This document shows positions 48,963 through 62,020 of a stretch of DNA of 64,000 nucleotides, piece after piece. The stretch's first letter is position 1, and the number at the start of each line of letters is the position of its first letter. The DNA comes from Streblospio benedicti. Its lineage: Eukaryota; Annelida; Polychaeta; Spionida; Spionidae. Both the position numbers and the translations under genes were made by a program. The stretch covers positions 34,685,263 to 34,749,262 of the forward strand of contig CM032662.1 of assembly GCA_019095985.1 (NCBI GenBank), read 5' to 3'. The notes under the pieces are model-generated. The model saw only the letters and a list, made by a program, of their open reading frames with translations. It made no database searches and was not told the origin of the DNA.

Positions 48963-49162
48963 TACAGTAGAACCTCTCTTTTGAGAGGGACAGTTGACTG
49001 GCATAGACTGGTCTCAATAGAGAGGTGGTCTCATTATGGAGGTTCACTTTGGTCTTCTTATGAAATAAATTTGGGACAGTGAAAATTGCAATTTCAATAT
49101 AGGTGGTCTGTCAGTGTGTGGTCTGTCAGTGTGGGTGGTCTTAGTTGGAGGCTTTATTGTAC
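48963..49162. mobile_element. pogo-like MITE (well-preserved ends)
   Basis: It starts TACAGTAGAACCTCTCTTTTGAG and ends GGTGGTCTTAGTTGGAGGCTTTATTGTA, with TA at each edge. The interior repeats GGTGGTCT and GTGGTCTGTCAGTGT. Length about 200 bases. Confidence 0.7.
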
Positions 49163-49288
49163 TTGCATTGCTGGCATAAACAGCCCCACATCCATACCTA
49201 ACAAACACCAGTGGGCTTTCAGACGAGTTAAGTTATTCACAACCTCCACTGTACTCAAGGTTACTCCACTTCCGACGTCAGAGATAGA

Positions 49289-49500
49289 CTACAGTGGAAT
49301 CTCGTAATATGGACACCCATCATTTAAGGTCCTTATACGTGGCTTGTTTATCACTTCCCCATTTCCCATTTCTTTATTTCTCATATCTTTCATTTAGGGA
49401 CATCCGCCTTCTTGTGTGTGGACACTTTTCACTTCCCCCGCTGTTGTCCCCATAAGACAGGTTGACATGGAGACTCTTTATAATGGGACGCTTGCGGGAC
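49289..49500. mobile_element. Related pogo/Tigger-like fragment
   Basis: CTACAGTGGAATCTCGTAATATGGACACCC is a pogo-type left end of a different subfamily. ATGGAGACTCTTTATAATGGGACGC near 49480 may be its mirrored part. Confidence 0.45.
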
Positions 49501-49539
49501 CAACCTAGATTTGCATGGACCTCATCCTCCTCTAGCTGC

Positions 49540-49690
49540 GGAGGCATTTTGTGATTAGATTAAATAGATTGTTCATGAATAGTTAATGCCTGTCAGTGGC
49601 CGCCGACGGGCTTGTCTTTCTGCGGAGGCAAATATGGGCGGGCGCTCTGAATATATCATCAAATAACAGGGCCGGTGTCCATAAGCTTTG
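49540..49690. promoter_or_regulatory. Candidate non-coding regulatory islet
   Basis: TTTTGTGATTAGATTAAATAG, TTCATGAATAGTTAATGCC and GTGGCCGCCGACGGGC form a GC-balanced block with homeodomain-like words. Function inferred only. Confidence 0.2.
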
Positions 49691-49984
49691 GTTGACATGA
49701 GCATATATAAGGTTCATGGCGCTGGTACATGTGTACAATGGCCAGATAATTCTATAGCAGTAGCGTGGAAAGTGGGTCTATGCTGCTATACAAATACGTC
49801 TACGATTATGGATTTGCATTAACTAATGCAGATATGTACAGCTGTGTTCCGGCTGTGTTACAAACTAAGGAGTTGAGGAAATTTGGTCTTACCATTGAGT
49901 CTATACCTAAGTATTACATATGTTGCTTAACAACATTTGTGGTCACCATGTGTGCATTTCCTTTAAGGGAACAATCATAAATAA

Positions 49985-50345
49985 CGATACCGCAGGCGGG
50001 GGGGGCGGTCATCCATTTTTGGGGGCTCGAAGAAAAAGTTAACTTAACCGACCCCCTCCCCATCAATATTTTAAAAAGTTGAGTGACCCCCCCCCCCACA
50101 CACACCACCACCACCACCACTAAACAAAAGTCCTCTACATAGTCATTGCATGTTTCGACAATTGCTAAAAGAAAATATTAAAAAAACAATATACCGTACT
50201 ACTAAGCGTGATAAAAAAAAGTTCTGCGACCCCCACCCCAAAAGGAATCAGAAAAGTTGGACGACAACCCCTTTCCCCACCCCACCCCCACCCCCCACAC
50301 ACACACACATACCTTTTTGGACGACCCCCTGGTATCATTATTTGT
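49985..50345. repeat. C/G-run-rich repeat block, probable decayed MITE
   Basis: GCGGGGGGGGCGGTCATCC at the left is loosely mirrored by GGACGACCCCCT at the right. Inside are C-runs, CAC runs and (ACACAC). No open coding content. Confidence 0.35.
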
Positions 50346-51545
50346 GATCGTTTCCTAATGCCAATACATTATTTTGAAGTGAGACGCCTATCTTGTTGTT
50401 TGAAGGAATGTGATAAGCATACAATCTTCTCAGTGTGATAACTGTTTACATAATTACTGTGTATACAATCACCTAAACAATTTCAATGCATAAAACGGTA
50501 TTGTATGAAAACCACTCTTTCCTGGTTCACCTTATTACACTAATCATATTAACGCTGTCGCAATCTCCTTCAGGGTGAAAAGCCAATACATTCCGTGTTG
50601 TCCAGGTCTCAGCTGGTCGACGTCGCCGTAAACTGACCGCTAATCTAATAGCTCTCTAGTGACCACTGTATGGCGATACTCACCCGGACACTAAGTCATG
50701 AACACAATAGTATCACTAGCTGCAGCGCCCTGGATTTAGAGCCTGATGCAACATAGAATATCCGATAGTAGCGTTATTATAGGGGCATATGCAGTGTAAC
50801 AATAGTAATGCCTCATGACTCACGTTATTTGTCATAGTGTAGTATTTATAGATTTAGAGTTTTAACATTGCCATAACTAACCTTGGAATGAAGCATTCGC
50901 CTTGTACGTCATCACTCATTCAGCCACCCAGGCAGCCACTCATGATAAATATTGGAGACACCAACCTCCAGCACATGTAGGACAACATCCTCACCACGGA
51001 TGTCACATCATGATCACGTGATGACTGATGGATTAAACATCCATAATATGTAAAACAAAAGCTTCCGTGATTAGGGTGCAAATCAGTATAAGTGTTAAAA
51101 CCTTGCACTGAAACCCTTGAAATGGCTACTTTCAAATGGCACATTACAGAGTGTTGATGTTATATGCTAGGAAACTGGTATACACTATACAACACAGACT
51201 GGGAAACACAACAAAGAACACAAATTATGTATTCAACAGTTTCACTTAAGCCAAAGTGGCTGTGTTTTTAGACGAAAAACAAGCCTTCTATTCATTCCTG
51301 CAACCAAAACTTCAGCGGGGTAAAACTGACAACCCTCCGGGATCAATTCCACTATTAGCAAATGGAAAACAAACAGCCGCAATCGACTTTCTTCCTTCAG
51401 ACACATACAACCATGTCACAGACATAGGCAGAATATTTGCTTTCAAAACACAGCTTAAAAGTGCCAATTTCGGTCCAATTTCACTTAGTTGACAGAGAGG
51501 GCAGTTTTTTTTATTGCTTGTCCATCTGGCGTGGGGAAAGTAGTG
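50346..51545. other. Intergenic or intronic, no gene seen
   Basis: The block at 50560-50720 (GTCTCAGCTGGTCGACGTCGCC) is GC-balanced and could be regulatory; nothing else is recognised. Confidence 0.4.
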
Positions 51546-51550
51546 CCCGT

Positions 51551-51897
51551 AAATGAAAATGTAAATGTGGTGGTTTATAGTCCCAATTCTCTCACACCAG
51601 TTCTCATATACTTGAACTGGTAGAGCATCCAGTGCACAATGCTAATCACTCACAAACCAATCACTCACACAATCTTTCAACCAAATGAACTGTTCTTATT
51701 AACCTGTGTACATGTAACATGTAACAACATGCAATCTGTTAGCAGTTTGCTCAACACCCACCACAAAACGCGACTGCTGCGCATTTTCCATCTGTTAATC
51801 CTGCAACGTACTCGTTCAGATTCAGATTTAGACTCGAACTCATGACCTTCTGGTCATCAAGAACCTAAGACTCCCAATCCATTCGGCCGCGCAAGCC
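51551..51897 (-). mobile_element. tRNA-derived SINE (copy 2)
   Basis: Minus strand: the tRNA-like head GGCCGAATGGATTGGG with B box GAGTTCGAGTC is followed by a body with GAGCAAACTGCTAACAGATTGC and the tail CTGGTGTGAGAG..ACTATAAACCACCACATTTACATTT. Head, body and tail follow the same order as the copy at 26541-26866. It inserted directly beside the GC-rich islet at 51898-52125. Confidence 0.75.
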
Positions 51898-52125
51898 GTG
51901 CCCGTGAGCGGGCAGCCGCTGTATCTTCCGCAATATGAGCTAATCTGTGGCTTATCTCGGACTACGGCACGAAAACGTCCATTTAAGACAACAAGCCTGG
52001 CAATAGCGGCGCCGATCGATCTTCGAGGGATTAGAGCATAATGCGCCGCCGACTGACGCACTTTTTGTCGGCTGCTTCTGCCGCCGAAGCATCTAAAGCA
52101 ATGAATAGAGGTTTCCCCCATCTTC
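51898..52125. promoter_or_regulatory. Candidate non-coding regulatory islet beside a SINE
   Basis: GC-rich, repeat-free block with ATTTAAGACAACAAGCCTGG, GGCGCCGATCGATC, TAATGCGCCGCC and GTCGGCTGCTTCTGCC. It is followed by a G12 run at 52139-52152. The minus frame across it is fused to the SINE head, so it is not a gene. Confidence 0.25.
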
Positions 52126-52517
52126 GTGTTCGTGTGTGGGGGGGGGGGGGAAGGGGGTATGAGGGGTCAAGCAATCCCTTAGCTCTCTTTTATTGGCAAC
52201 AGTCTCCATTTAAGAATTAGACTGTGATGGTTATGGCGGTTATTGCTGTCAGATCGTATGATTTTGTTATTATTGGCCTGAATTACCACATCCCTCTTTT
52301 TCAGCATGCTGTTCCACATCCCACATTTTTCAGCCTTTTTTTGCTGTTCCTACTTCCTTGAAATCACAGATCCCTCCTTTTTTTTCTCCATCGCATACCC
52401 ATTTTGATCTATTTTGCTTACATTCTTCCTTATGCCCCCCAATATGGATTTTTTCATCCTCTGCTATTCACAGTGCCTTTCTTGTGCTCTTTTGTGTGCC
52501 CCACGGCCGCCCCACAA

Positions 52518-52592
52518 ATGAAGTATTTGATGCTGGTATCGGCGGTTTTTGCTGCCACTGCCGAGGCTTTCACGTCATTGTTGGCCGTATAA
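52518..52592 (+). CDS. Possible signal-peptide exon or micro-ORF
   Basis: ATG (context CACAAATGA) followed by KYLMLVSAVFAATAEAFTSLLAV and a stop. The first 17 residues look like a cleavable signal peptide with an A-x-A site (AEA). A weak donor (GCC/GTATAA) lies just before the stop. Upstream is pyrimidine-rich. It could be a first exon or chance. Confidence 0.22.
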   Translation: MKYLMLVSAVFAATAEAFTSLLAV

Positions 52593-53334
52593 TTAAGCTT
52601 TGTTTGTATGCACGAGAACAAATAATTGTCATGCCTGATTGTGGGCCGCTATCGTGTACACAGCAGTAATACGTTCTATGAAGGAGCCTTTTTCTGCAAA
52701 TTACATAGAATTAGAAGCTACAGCACTCTACTGTCAGTTCTGAATGCGATATAATGAAGTGCAAATGTCCGTGTGCGAATTCTCAAGATTCCCCCGACAG
52801 TTGATTACCTATCAATTGCAACACCCAGTTTCACTTGTTTTCTTCACACTCAAGGAACTAATAAATGACGCATATATATTGAAGGTTCAGCGTTCGATAC
52901 ACACTATATATATAATATGTGTGTGATAGTCTTTAATTGCAGGTCCAATGGCATTGTTCTCAATTTGCCTCTCAATTTAACTGGATGAGAGCCACGCTAG
53001 ATAGTATTTACAAATAAGTATATACTGTCTTTCTCTATCAAAACACCACACCCATACAGAGATCTTGTGGTCTCACCAGTACAGCATATCTATGTTTTGA
53101 TTTATACGGCCATCGCAGCTTTACACTTACAGACAGAACAAATATACATGTATTTTGCACATTCACGGAAACCACAAGCTTTTTTCCCTTTGTCTGCTGG
53201 AGTCTGTGAACTTTTTTCCATTGTCCTCCATGTGTCATAAGTAATTCATGTGCGTGTGTTAGGAGAAGTGGCGTGGACCAGCCACAGGAGTGCTGACTGT
53301 CGTCTGTAGATCTAATGACTGCAGGAAAGAGAGA

Positions 53335-53475
53335 TAGTGTAACTCGTCCACACTGTGACTCGTCCACAGGGCAACTCGTCCATAGTACAACACGCCTATA
53401 GTACTTCACGTTCACACTGCCGTAAAGAGAAATAATGTAACTCGTCCATACACCTACACGTTCACAATTCTTCTT
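53335..53475 (+). repeat. Degenerate tandem repeat (AACTCGTCCA)n
   Basis: TGTAACTCGTCCACACTGTGACTCGTCCACAGGGCAACTCGTCCATAGTACAAC and later TGTAACTCGTCCATAC give at least four units of about 17-18 bases, plus CACGTTCACA words. Confidence 0.65.
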
Positions 53476-53522
53476 ATTTGGATGACGCGTGTAAGAGAAC
53501 TGATCCGGCCATTGCTAGAATG

Positions 53523-53684
53523 ATACCGAACCTCTTTATTAACAACATCCGAGGGACTGCCATATGGTTTCAATAGAGGTGGTATTTGTGGACTTCATAT
53601 TGGTCGCTTTATGGAAATTTGGTTCCGTGATAAATGGTCTTGTTATGGAGATAATCACAATTTAATGGGAGGTTCCACTGTGCA
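53523..53684. mobile_element. pogo-like MITE
   Basis: ATACCGAACCTCTTTATTAACAAC at the left and ATGGGAGGTTCCACTGTG at the right mirror each other, with TATGGAGA and GGTCTTGTTATGG inside. Confidence 0.6.
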
Positions 53685-54289
53685 AAATATTTGCCTCGAA
53701 GATGACCCAATCTACCTGGATGTTCCACAGTAATTCCTCATTATGATAAGCAGAGTGTCCAGTGTCCAGCAATGGGGGATGAGCCCGTTCCAGTCCTGTC
53801 CCCACCGACTGATTAATTCTGGGGTGCCATGCTACCAATGCATCAGCCACACGTAATCTGACATAACAATGTCTTGGCCTAATGTCATTGCCAATCAGTC
53901 TGCCATGTGCTTATTGTGCGGTATACCATTTATAATAAGTAACTTATTCAGGCTCTCATCCTCTCGTCTGGCTCCCTATATCACGCCTGGGCGCACACAC
54001 TAGATTACATTCATTGAGGAGGACTGTCCAATTAGGAGCAGTAGACCTTGGGGTTAACGCACGATATAGTCTAGTTTTAGTGACAAATGTAGCTCACGAG
54101 GGAGAAATATGGTATATATTTATCCAATCATTACAAAGAAGCGCCACTCTGCTCATGGGTTTTAAATCCTACTTTTAATATCTAACCCCAGTGCATACTT
54201 GTTTCTGTGACATGCAACTTGCATTCATAAACTACAGTTATGGGACGTTATCACATCTCCCCGTGTAAATACCCCATTCATTGCTTCAC

Positions 54290-54560
54290 CCCAGCTGCCA
54301 TTTTAGCTATTCGCCTTTTCTCCCCCGCGCCTGCTCTAGGAGATTACATCCTGAGTGTCTCGTGGAATTAACACATAGAGCAGCACGTGGCCGCCGCCGC
54401 GGTTATAACATATACAGTAATCCAATTAACCCGCGAGTCGGCCCGCCTCAATATTAGATGGGCTCGTGTCTGCCGCGAAACGGCCACGTCACCTGTCACT
54501 CATTTGTCCCAGGCTCAGTTTTCTGCAGGGAAAAAAGACTTATTTTTACCCTCTCTGGGG
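54290..54560. promoter_or_regulatory. Strongest candidate non-coding regulatory element
   Basis: The block has high GC in AT-rich DNA and is free of repeats. It contains AGCAGCACGTGGCCGCC, the paired homeodomain-like TAATCCAATTAA, GGGCTCGTGTCTGCCGCG, and ACGTCACCTGTCACTCATTT (CRE-like and E-box words). No frame has coding character. The density of words suggests an enhancer. Confidence 0.3.
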
Positions 54561-55097
54561 ATGGCGTGAGAATTGTTGAGCATGTTTTATAAGCATACTA
54601 AGACAATATTGAGACTATTCAACTAATTACACATTGAAGTCTTCATATAAAGTTATATATCAATTGCCAATACAACTCTGCATTGATTTCATTTCATATT
54701 CATAGACTTGTGTTGATCATTAAATGTGCTCTCATTTCATTTGATATCGTATATACAGAATACACACAGTATATAGCATACAAACATACATACAAAATGT
54801 AAATCATCATCGTTTCTACTCTGTAGGTTCACTTGCAAAAAGACGCAGTTTGTCAGTTTCAGGATTCTCTCAATTTTAAGACGGTCCCATCTGTTTCCAA
54901 GGTGTTGTTGACACCAGCCCGCCGTTTGACATTTGGCTGGCCCTTGTTCGCATTTGTCCCTGCCGCCTCGCCTGCCCATGGCCATGCATCAGCCTCCCCA
55001 TCCCTCTCGGTGCTGTTGCTGCCGACTCAGGTGTAAAGGAGGAAACAATGATTCTCTGCCTTATTTGCCACTATCACCATCTCAGGAAGAGACATGC

Positions 55098-55485
55098 TCC
55101 TTCTTCTTCTACCTCTTCTTCTTATCATTATTATTTTCTTTTCTTTTTCTTCTTCTTCTTCTTCTTCTTCTTCTTCTTCTTCTTCTTCCTCCTCCTCCTC
55201 TTCCTCTTTTTCTTCATCTTCTTCTCCTTCTTCTTCTTCTTCTTCTTCTTCTTCTTCTTCTTCTTCTTCTTCTTCTTCTTCTTCTTCTTCTTCTTCTTCT
55301 TCTTCTTCTTCTTCTTTTAATTCTTATTCTAATTCTAATTCTAATTCTAATTCTAATTCTTCTTCTTCTTCTTCTCCTCCTCCTTCTTCTTCTTCTTCTT
55401 CTTCATCTTCTTCTAATTCTTCTTCTTCTTCTTCTCCTTCTTCTTCTTCTTCTTCTTCTTCTTCTTCTTCTTCTTCTTCTTCTTT
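55098..55485 (+). repeat. (TTC)n microsatellite array, ~390 bases
   Basis: A TTC/TCC/TTA tract with a nested (TAATTC)n segment (55317-55359). Purine strand GAA repeats can form triplex (H-DNA). Poly-Leu, poly-Phe and poly-Ser frames are artefacts. Confidence 0.95.
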
Positions 55486-55736
55486 GTAAGACCTGCATAG
55501 AAATGTGTTCGTTTTGACAAATGTAGAACAACTTTAATTAAAACAATTTTTCTTCCTAATAATTATTAAAGATATTTCATTCTAATGAATGACTGAAAGT
55601 GAACTTTCTTTTGTTCTTTGCAGTTTGTCAAATATTTGAAATTTTGAAATTCAATAAAAAAGAAAGTTACATAACAGAGTCAAGCTGCATTGTAAGTTCT
55701 AATGGGGAACAACATTATTATAGCCACAAGTTATAT

Positions 55737-55902
55737 TGTTAATATGAAAATTGCAAAAGACAAGGCTGTTAGGAATTGACATTACATGTATGCTGATGTT
55801 TGCAAAGCAGCCTTGGAAAAGCGGTACACGCACCATTGCATGCTATTCCCAATTCTCAGTAATGTATGTCTTTTGATGGCTCATACAATGCAATTTCAGG
55901 GC
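55737..55902 (+). mobile_element. SINE/MITE-like repeat (copy B)
   Basis: The same element as 44117-44280, in the opposite orientation: GTTAATATGAAAATTGCAAAAGAC..GCTGTTAGGAATTGACAT..AAAGCGGTACACGCACCATTGC..GATGGCTCATACAATGCAAT. It is followed within 20 bases by a (TTCTTA)n tract (55920-55981). Confidence 0.7.
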
Positions 55903-55919
55903 AGAATGAGCTAATGTAA

Positions 55920-57999
<2,080 letters not shown>

Positions 58000-58211
58000 G
58001 GCCCAAAGTTTAACATCGTGTATATCTCTCAAGGAAGTCTTGCTCTAGTCCTCTGCCCCACCCAATTCCCTGGATAACCCACCTAACCTCCAAACCCCTT
58101 CCTGAAAAAAGGACTTGCCAGCCATAGTGAAGAAGCGCCCAGACTTGCAGTCTCATACACTATGGTGATCATAATGGCAGCAGAAGCAGAGGCTCCTGGT
58201 CAACTTCCAAT

Positions 58212-58376
58212 CAACACCACCTCTTTATTGACACCACATTTATAATCCCGTTCGTAAAGGACCGGTATTCTTCACAAGAAAGACCAACATGTACCTGGAT
58301 AAAGTGACCAACTCTCTATGGAGACACATGAGCTCGATCTCTTTGACGGTCTTGATAGAGATATTCCACTGTATGC
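58212..58376. mobile_element. pogo-like MITE
   Basis: CACCACCTCTTTATTGACACC at the left and GACGGTCTTGATAGAGATATTCCACTGTA at the right, with internal ATAAAG..GACC words. Confidence 0.6.
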
Positions 58377-58954
58377 GCAGGATGAATTATTTACACGCAG
58401 CATGGTTGACCTCGGTGGAGAGTGCACTTCCTCTAACCAGTGACCAGTATGCAGTGACCACTCACTGACCATTGTATCACATCGAGTTTGTGCTATGTTT
58501 AGCCCGTGTTATGTGCTGTCCATCTATAGTTCATGCTGCTATTCTGATAGGAGTACCTCTCCACAATTACATCTACAATGTAATTGTATTAGCATTAACC
58601 GTTTTCATACTTTTTTCACCATACATCATACTACACATGATCTATACGATATACTACATGGGAGTATCAGGATATTACAATAACTATATATCATTTTACA
58701 AATCTTTGCAAAACAATGAAGTAAACTCGCAATCTGGAAGTTGTAGGGAAAACAGTAAAATGGTCGGGATAGCCAATATTTGAAATTACCATCAAATGCA
58801 TATTCATAAATGTAGTTGCATAGAACTGAAGCTACGCTCAAGATAACAGAAAATCCCAGATAAGTGCATATAACCCGGTTTTGTCTATTTATTAAGGTTT
58901 TGCTGGTTGAATGCGCTGTGTTTGTAAACTTTGCTGCCAGTCCATATTTCACCA

Positions 58955-59115
58955 TTACTCGCCTCTTGGCCGATCGTTAATTACGCGCCAGTTTATTAAT
59001 TTATGTTGTTGCTGCTTCCTCGTGCATCTATCACCTTCCTCGCGGGCCATTATACTCATCATGCTTAATTAAGCTATCGACGTCCGCATACAGCGGGCAG
59101 GATGGTGCCGGCTCA
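58955..59115. promoter_or_regulatory. Candidate non-coding regulatory islet
   Basis: GCCGATCGTTAATTACGCGCC, TTTATTAATTTATGTTG (Hox-like words) and CATGCTTAATTAAGC lie within 130 bases of balanced, repeat-free sequence. Function inferred from word content only. Confidence 0.27.
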
Positions 59116-59814
59116 AATGTGGACTCAATTGCGTTTTAGAGAAATAAAAGCTGGGTGACGTCTGCACCAGACTCTGCAGACAGTAGGGTTTTAATTTGTG
59201 TGTTTTAGATTAAATGTGTACATACACATTTGATTAATAAGAGCTATTTCATGTGCTTGGTGCATTTTAATTTAATCACATTCTAATTATCTCGCGGTGT
59301 GTCTTGTTGCACGTTTCACGTTGTTCACGTTTTTTATCAGATGTGTGGGTTTTAGAATTAGACGTCTTGATTAAACTGGAAATATACGCAAAATATTCAC
59401 CAGGCTAGCAACATGGAGACGTACTGCGTTGTACAAAGCTACTATTCAAATGCAAAGCCCCAGCTGGCTGAAATCGTGCTTAATAGCCGGGAATTACGAA
59501 TTTCACTGCAGTTTGACCAGAATACCAATGACCTGGTGTAGATGTAAAGATCGACTGTGAGTAAGGAAAGTAGGCAGTGAAACTCTTACACTTTTATTTA
59601 CAACGGCCAATTCGCCTCTACACACAATGAAACAGCAAAATCTATTTTGGGATAATCACAAGCTATTATAGAATATATTGTACAGTGTAACAGAGATTCC
59701 CGTAGGCGTACAATCCAACGATATTGAAAGAGTAACACAATAGATCTATTGGGAGACCTAAAATCTGTACCATGATATCAAAGCCTCAAATGATACGCTC
59801 TGTGCCAGTTTGCC

Positions 59815-59985
59815 TGTTTTCTGGGTGCGCGTTGTGTGTGTTCGTGGAGTCCGCCTGACGTCACCACAGTCCCCTCCCCGCCGCCGCCGCCGCCGCCCCT
59901 TCCCTGGTGCTTACTGAAGATTAGCGAAATGAGGTCGCCAATAATTCCGGCGGCTTCACACGGCCCCGTGAACTATATATGGATC
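59815..59985. promoter_or_regulatory. Candidate non-coding regulatory islet with (CCG)n
   Basis: CCTGACGTCACCACAGTCCCC (CRE-like TGACGTCA and a RUNX-like ACCACAG), CCGCCGCCGCCGCCG and CCAATAATTCCGGCGGC. GC-rich in AT-rich DNA, not coding. Confidence 0.27.
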
Positions 59986-61860
59986 TCTGCTACTGGGAAT
60001 GGGATGGAGAGAAAATTCAGCAATATTAAAATTTTTATAGCAAATAATGTTATATTAAGATGTTGCTTTCACCACAAAGTTTAATTGGTGGAAATGGGGG
60101 CTTCACGGTTTATAGAAATACACGTTTTTGTTAGGCGACGGCAGGTGTCAAGTTAATGCTCGGTGTATATCATGCTTGATTCATGTATGTTTAATTTTGC
60201 ATGATTGTCTATCAGTATATAATATCTAATCAAACATAGATACGTCTTTTATATAGACCATAAAAGGTGCGATTTTTGAACGGCAATCTAGCGTATGTTC
60301 TTGATGTATTATGATTATTGAACATAGGCACTAGTTCCAATAAGGCCAATCAATACATAATGGTTATATGTAACCCTACCCGGATGGATGGAATAATCTA
60401 CTTACCCCAATATCACATAATTGGTGCCATTGCACAGAACATTGCTTTCTCCTATCTCGAGGACATATTAGACATCTGGAATTATTTCTGCAATGAATCA
60501 ATAATATGCGAGTTGCAATAATAGGTTGGTAGTGTTGGTGGAGGCCTTTTTACTTTATTAGATGATTTCACATTTCTATCCTAATCGGGCAAATATTGGC
60601 TGTCAAAGGACAGTTCTAACTGCAGAAAGAACGCATCTGTTAAAACATAAAACAGTGTGACTTGCAGAATGAGAGCTCCTGGGATACATCTTTATGTCGA
60701 TGGGCCTATACCCATGATAACCGCTTCTGGAGAAGACTCATTCAGAACTTGAAACAAGTGGTCAAAATTACAGAGATAGCAATTATGATGATAAATATGC
60801 TGTTTGGTTCTGGCAGACTTCCTTGACGATGCGAAACAAAGGGCGAGGGGTTTGACAAATTGCATATGCATTATCAATCACGGTTGTGGGATTGAAATTG
60901 GAATTGAATTACATCCAACAATTCCGTGGGTATTAAACTCTCGTCGTATTGTATGATATATGGGCCGGGCGCTGACAGTAGAAAGCTCGGCTACAATGCT
61001 GATGTGCCATCAGAGGACTGCGGCTTGTTGCATATCATTGCTTTATATAATGGTTGGTACTTTGGTTATAATGGTCACATTGAATATAGAAGGTTTTCAT
61101 CGTGGGTTTGCATTCACTGAAGCTATACATCATGCGCTGTGGATTAGAGTATTACGATGTTTACGACATAATGTTGATTTGACTTATAATTTGTGTTACT
61201 TTCCACTAGAATCAAAGAGCTCAACAGTTTTATTGCAAACACGTTCTCAAGAGACTTTGAATCTCCAGATCGGTACCCTAGTTATTCTGCACTCACTTAA
61301 GTTGCCCTACTTCAATTATCGTGGATCTTTGTTCCAAGGCTACACTGATTGAAAGCCTTTCTATCTATTTTTTTCTGTCTATAGCGGGTAAATTCGCGAA
61401 ATCAGCCTACATACAAACTACAAGCTCCATCCAACTGAACAAATACATGAATTTGATCCCCGAATATTTCTCTTAAGTGACTGCCCCATCATATAATTCC
61501 TTGGGGATCAAACTCCGCATTTCCTACATCTGATGTAACATAACTATACACAATGGTGCTGTGGTATCTTTACGTACAGAATCCATGATATCCAGCTTTA
61601 TTTGGCTGTTTGTGATGAGACTGGCTAGGCCACCATTTCACTAAACCTGCTGCCGTTGTTCTCACAATCTTATTGTATTTGTTTATACATCGGCTAAGAT
61701 TATTTTAACCATTATTTCCAATTTTGGAAAGTTCATTTGTTTAAAGTATGGTACCTTACAAGTTTTCTCTTAGAAAACTGCATCACTTACTTACAACTGT
61801 CAAAAACATTTTTTCTAACGGAGACCATGTATTAACACTACGGTACCTCGTGTAACCATA

Positions 61861-62020
61861 TACAGAAGACCCTCCAATCAAGGGCACCTCTATAAAGAGG
61901 CCACTCGTATAATAATACAATTTTTTCTCATACCCAAGCACCCATAATACAGATAGACTGTTGCGGACTTCATAAAAAGACCACCTGTTGTGTCTACTGA
62001 AATCACTTGAACCCTTAAGT
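61861..62020. mobile_element. pogo-like MITE, left part
   Basis: TACAGAAGACCCTCCAATCAAGGGCACC plus internal ATAAAGAGGCCACTCG and ATAAAAAGACCACC. The right end is lost or strongly diverged. Confidence 0.5.

Larger units (their letters stand above)
58377..61860. other. Gene-poor stretch with possible regulatory islets
   Basis: No coding exon is supported; frames of 103 and 130 codons at 58472 and 60960 are AT-rich without domain or splice support. GC islets at 58955-59115 and 59815-59985 stand out. Confidence 0.4.

Noticed and set aside
54933-55517. Poly-Leu/Phe/Ser frames of up to 194 codons
   Set aside because: They are translations of the TTC microsatellite array.
58472-58783. Hydrophobic 103-codon frame as a membrane protein
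   Set aside because: Ile/Tyr/Phe-rich because the DNA is AT-rich; no supporting context.
60960-61352. 130-codon plus-strand frame as a gene
   Set aside because: Codon use and composition match flanking non-coding DNA; no recognisable domain or splice sites.
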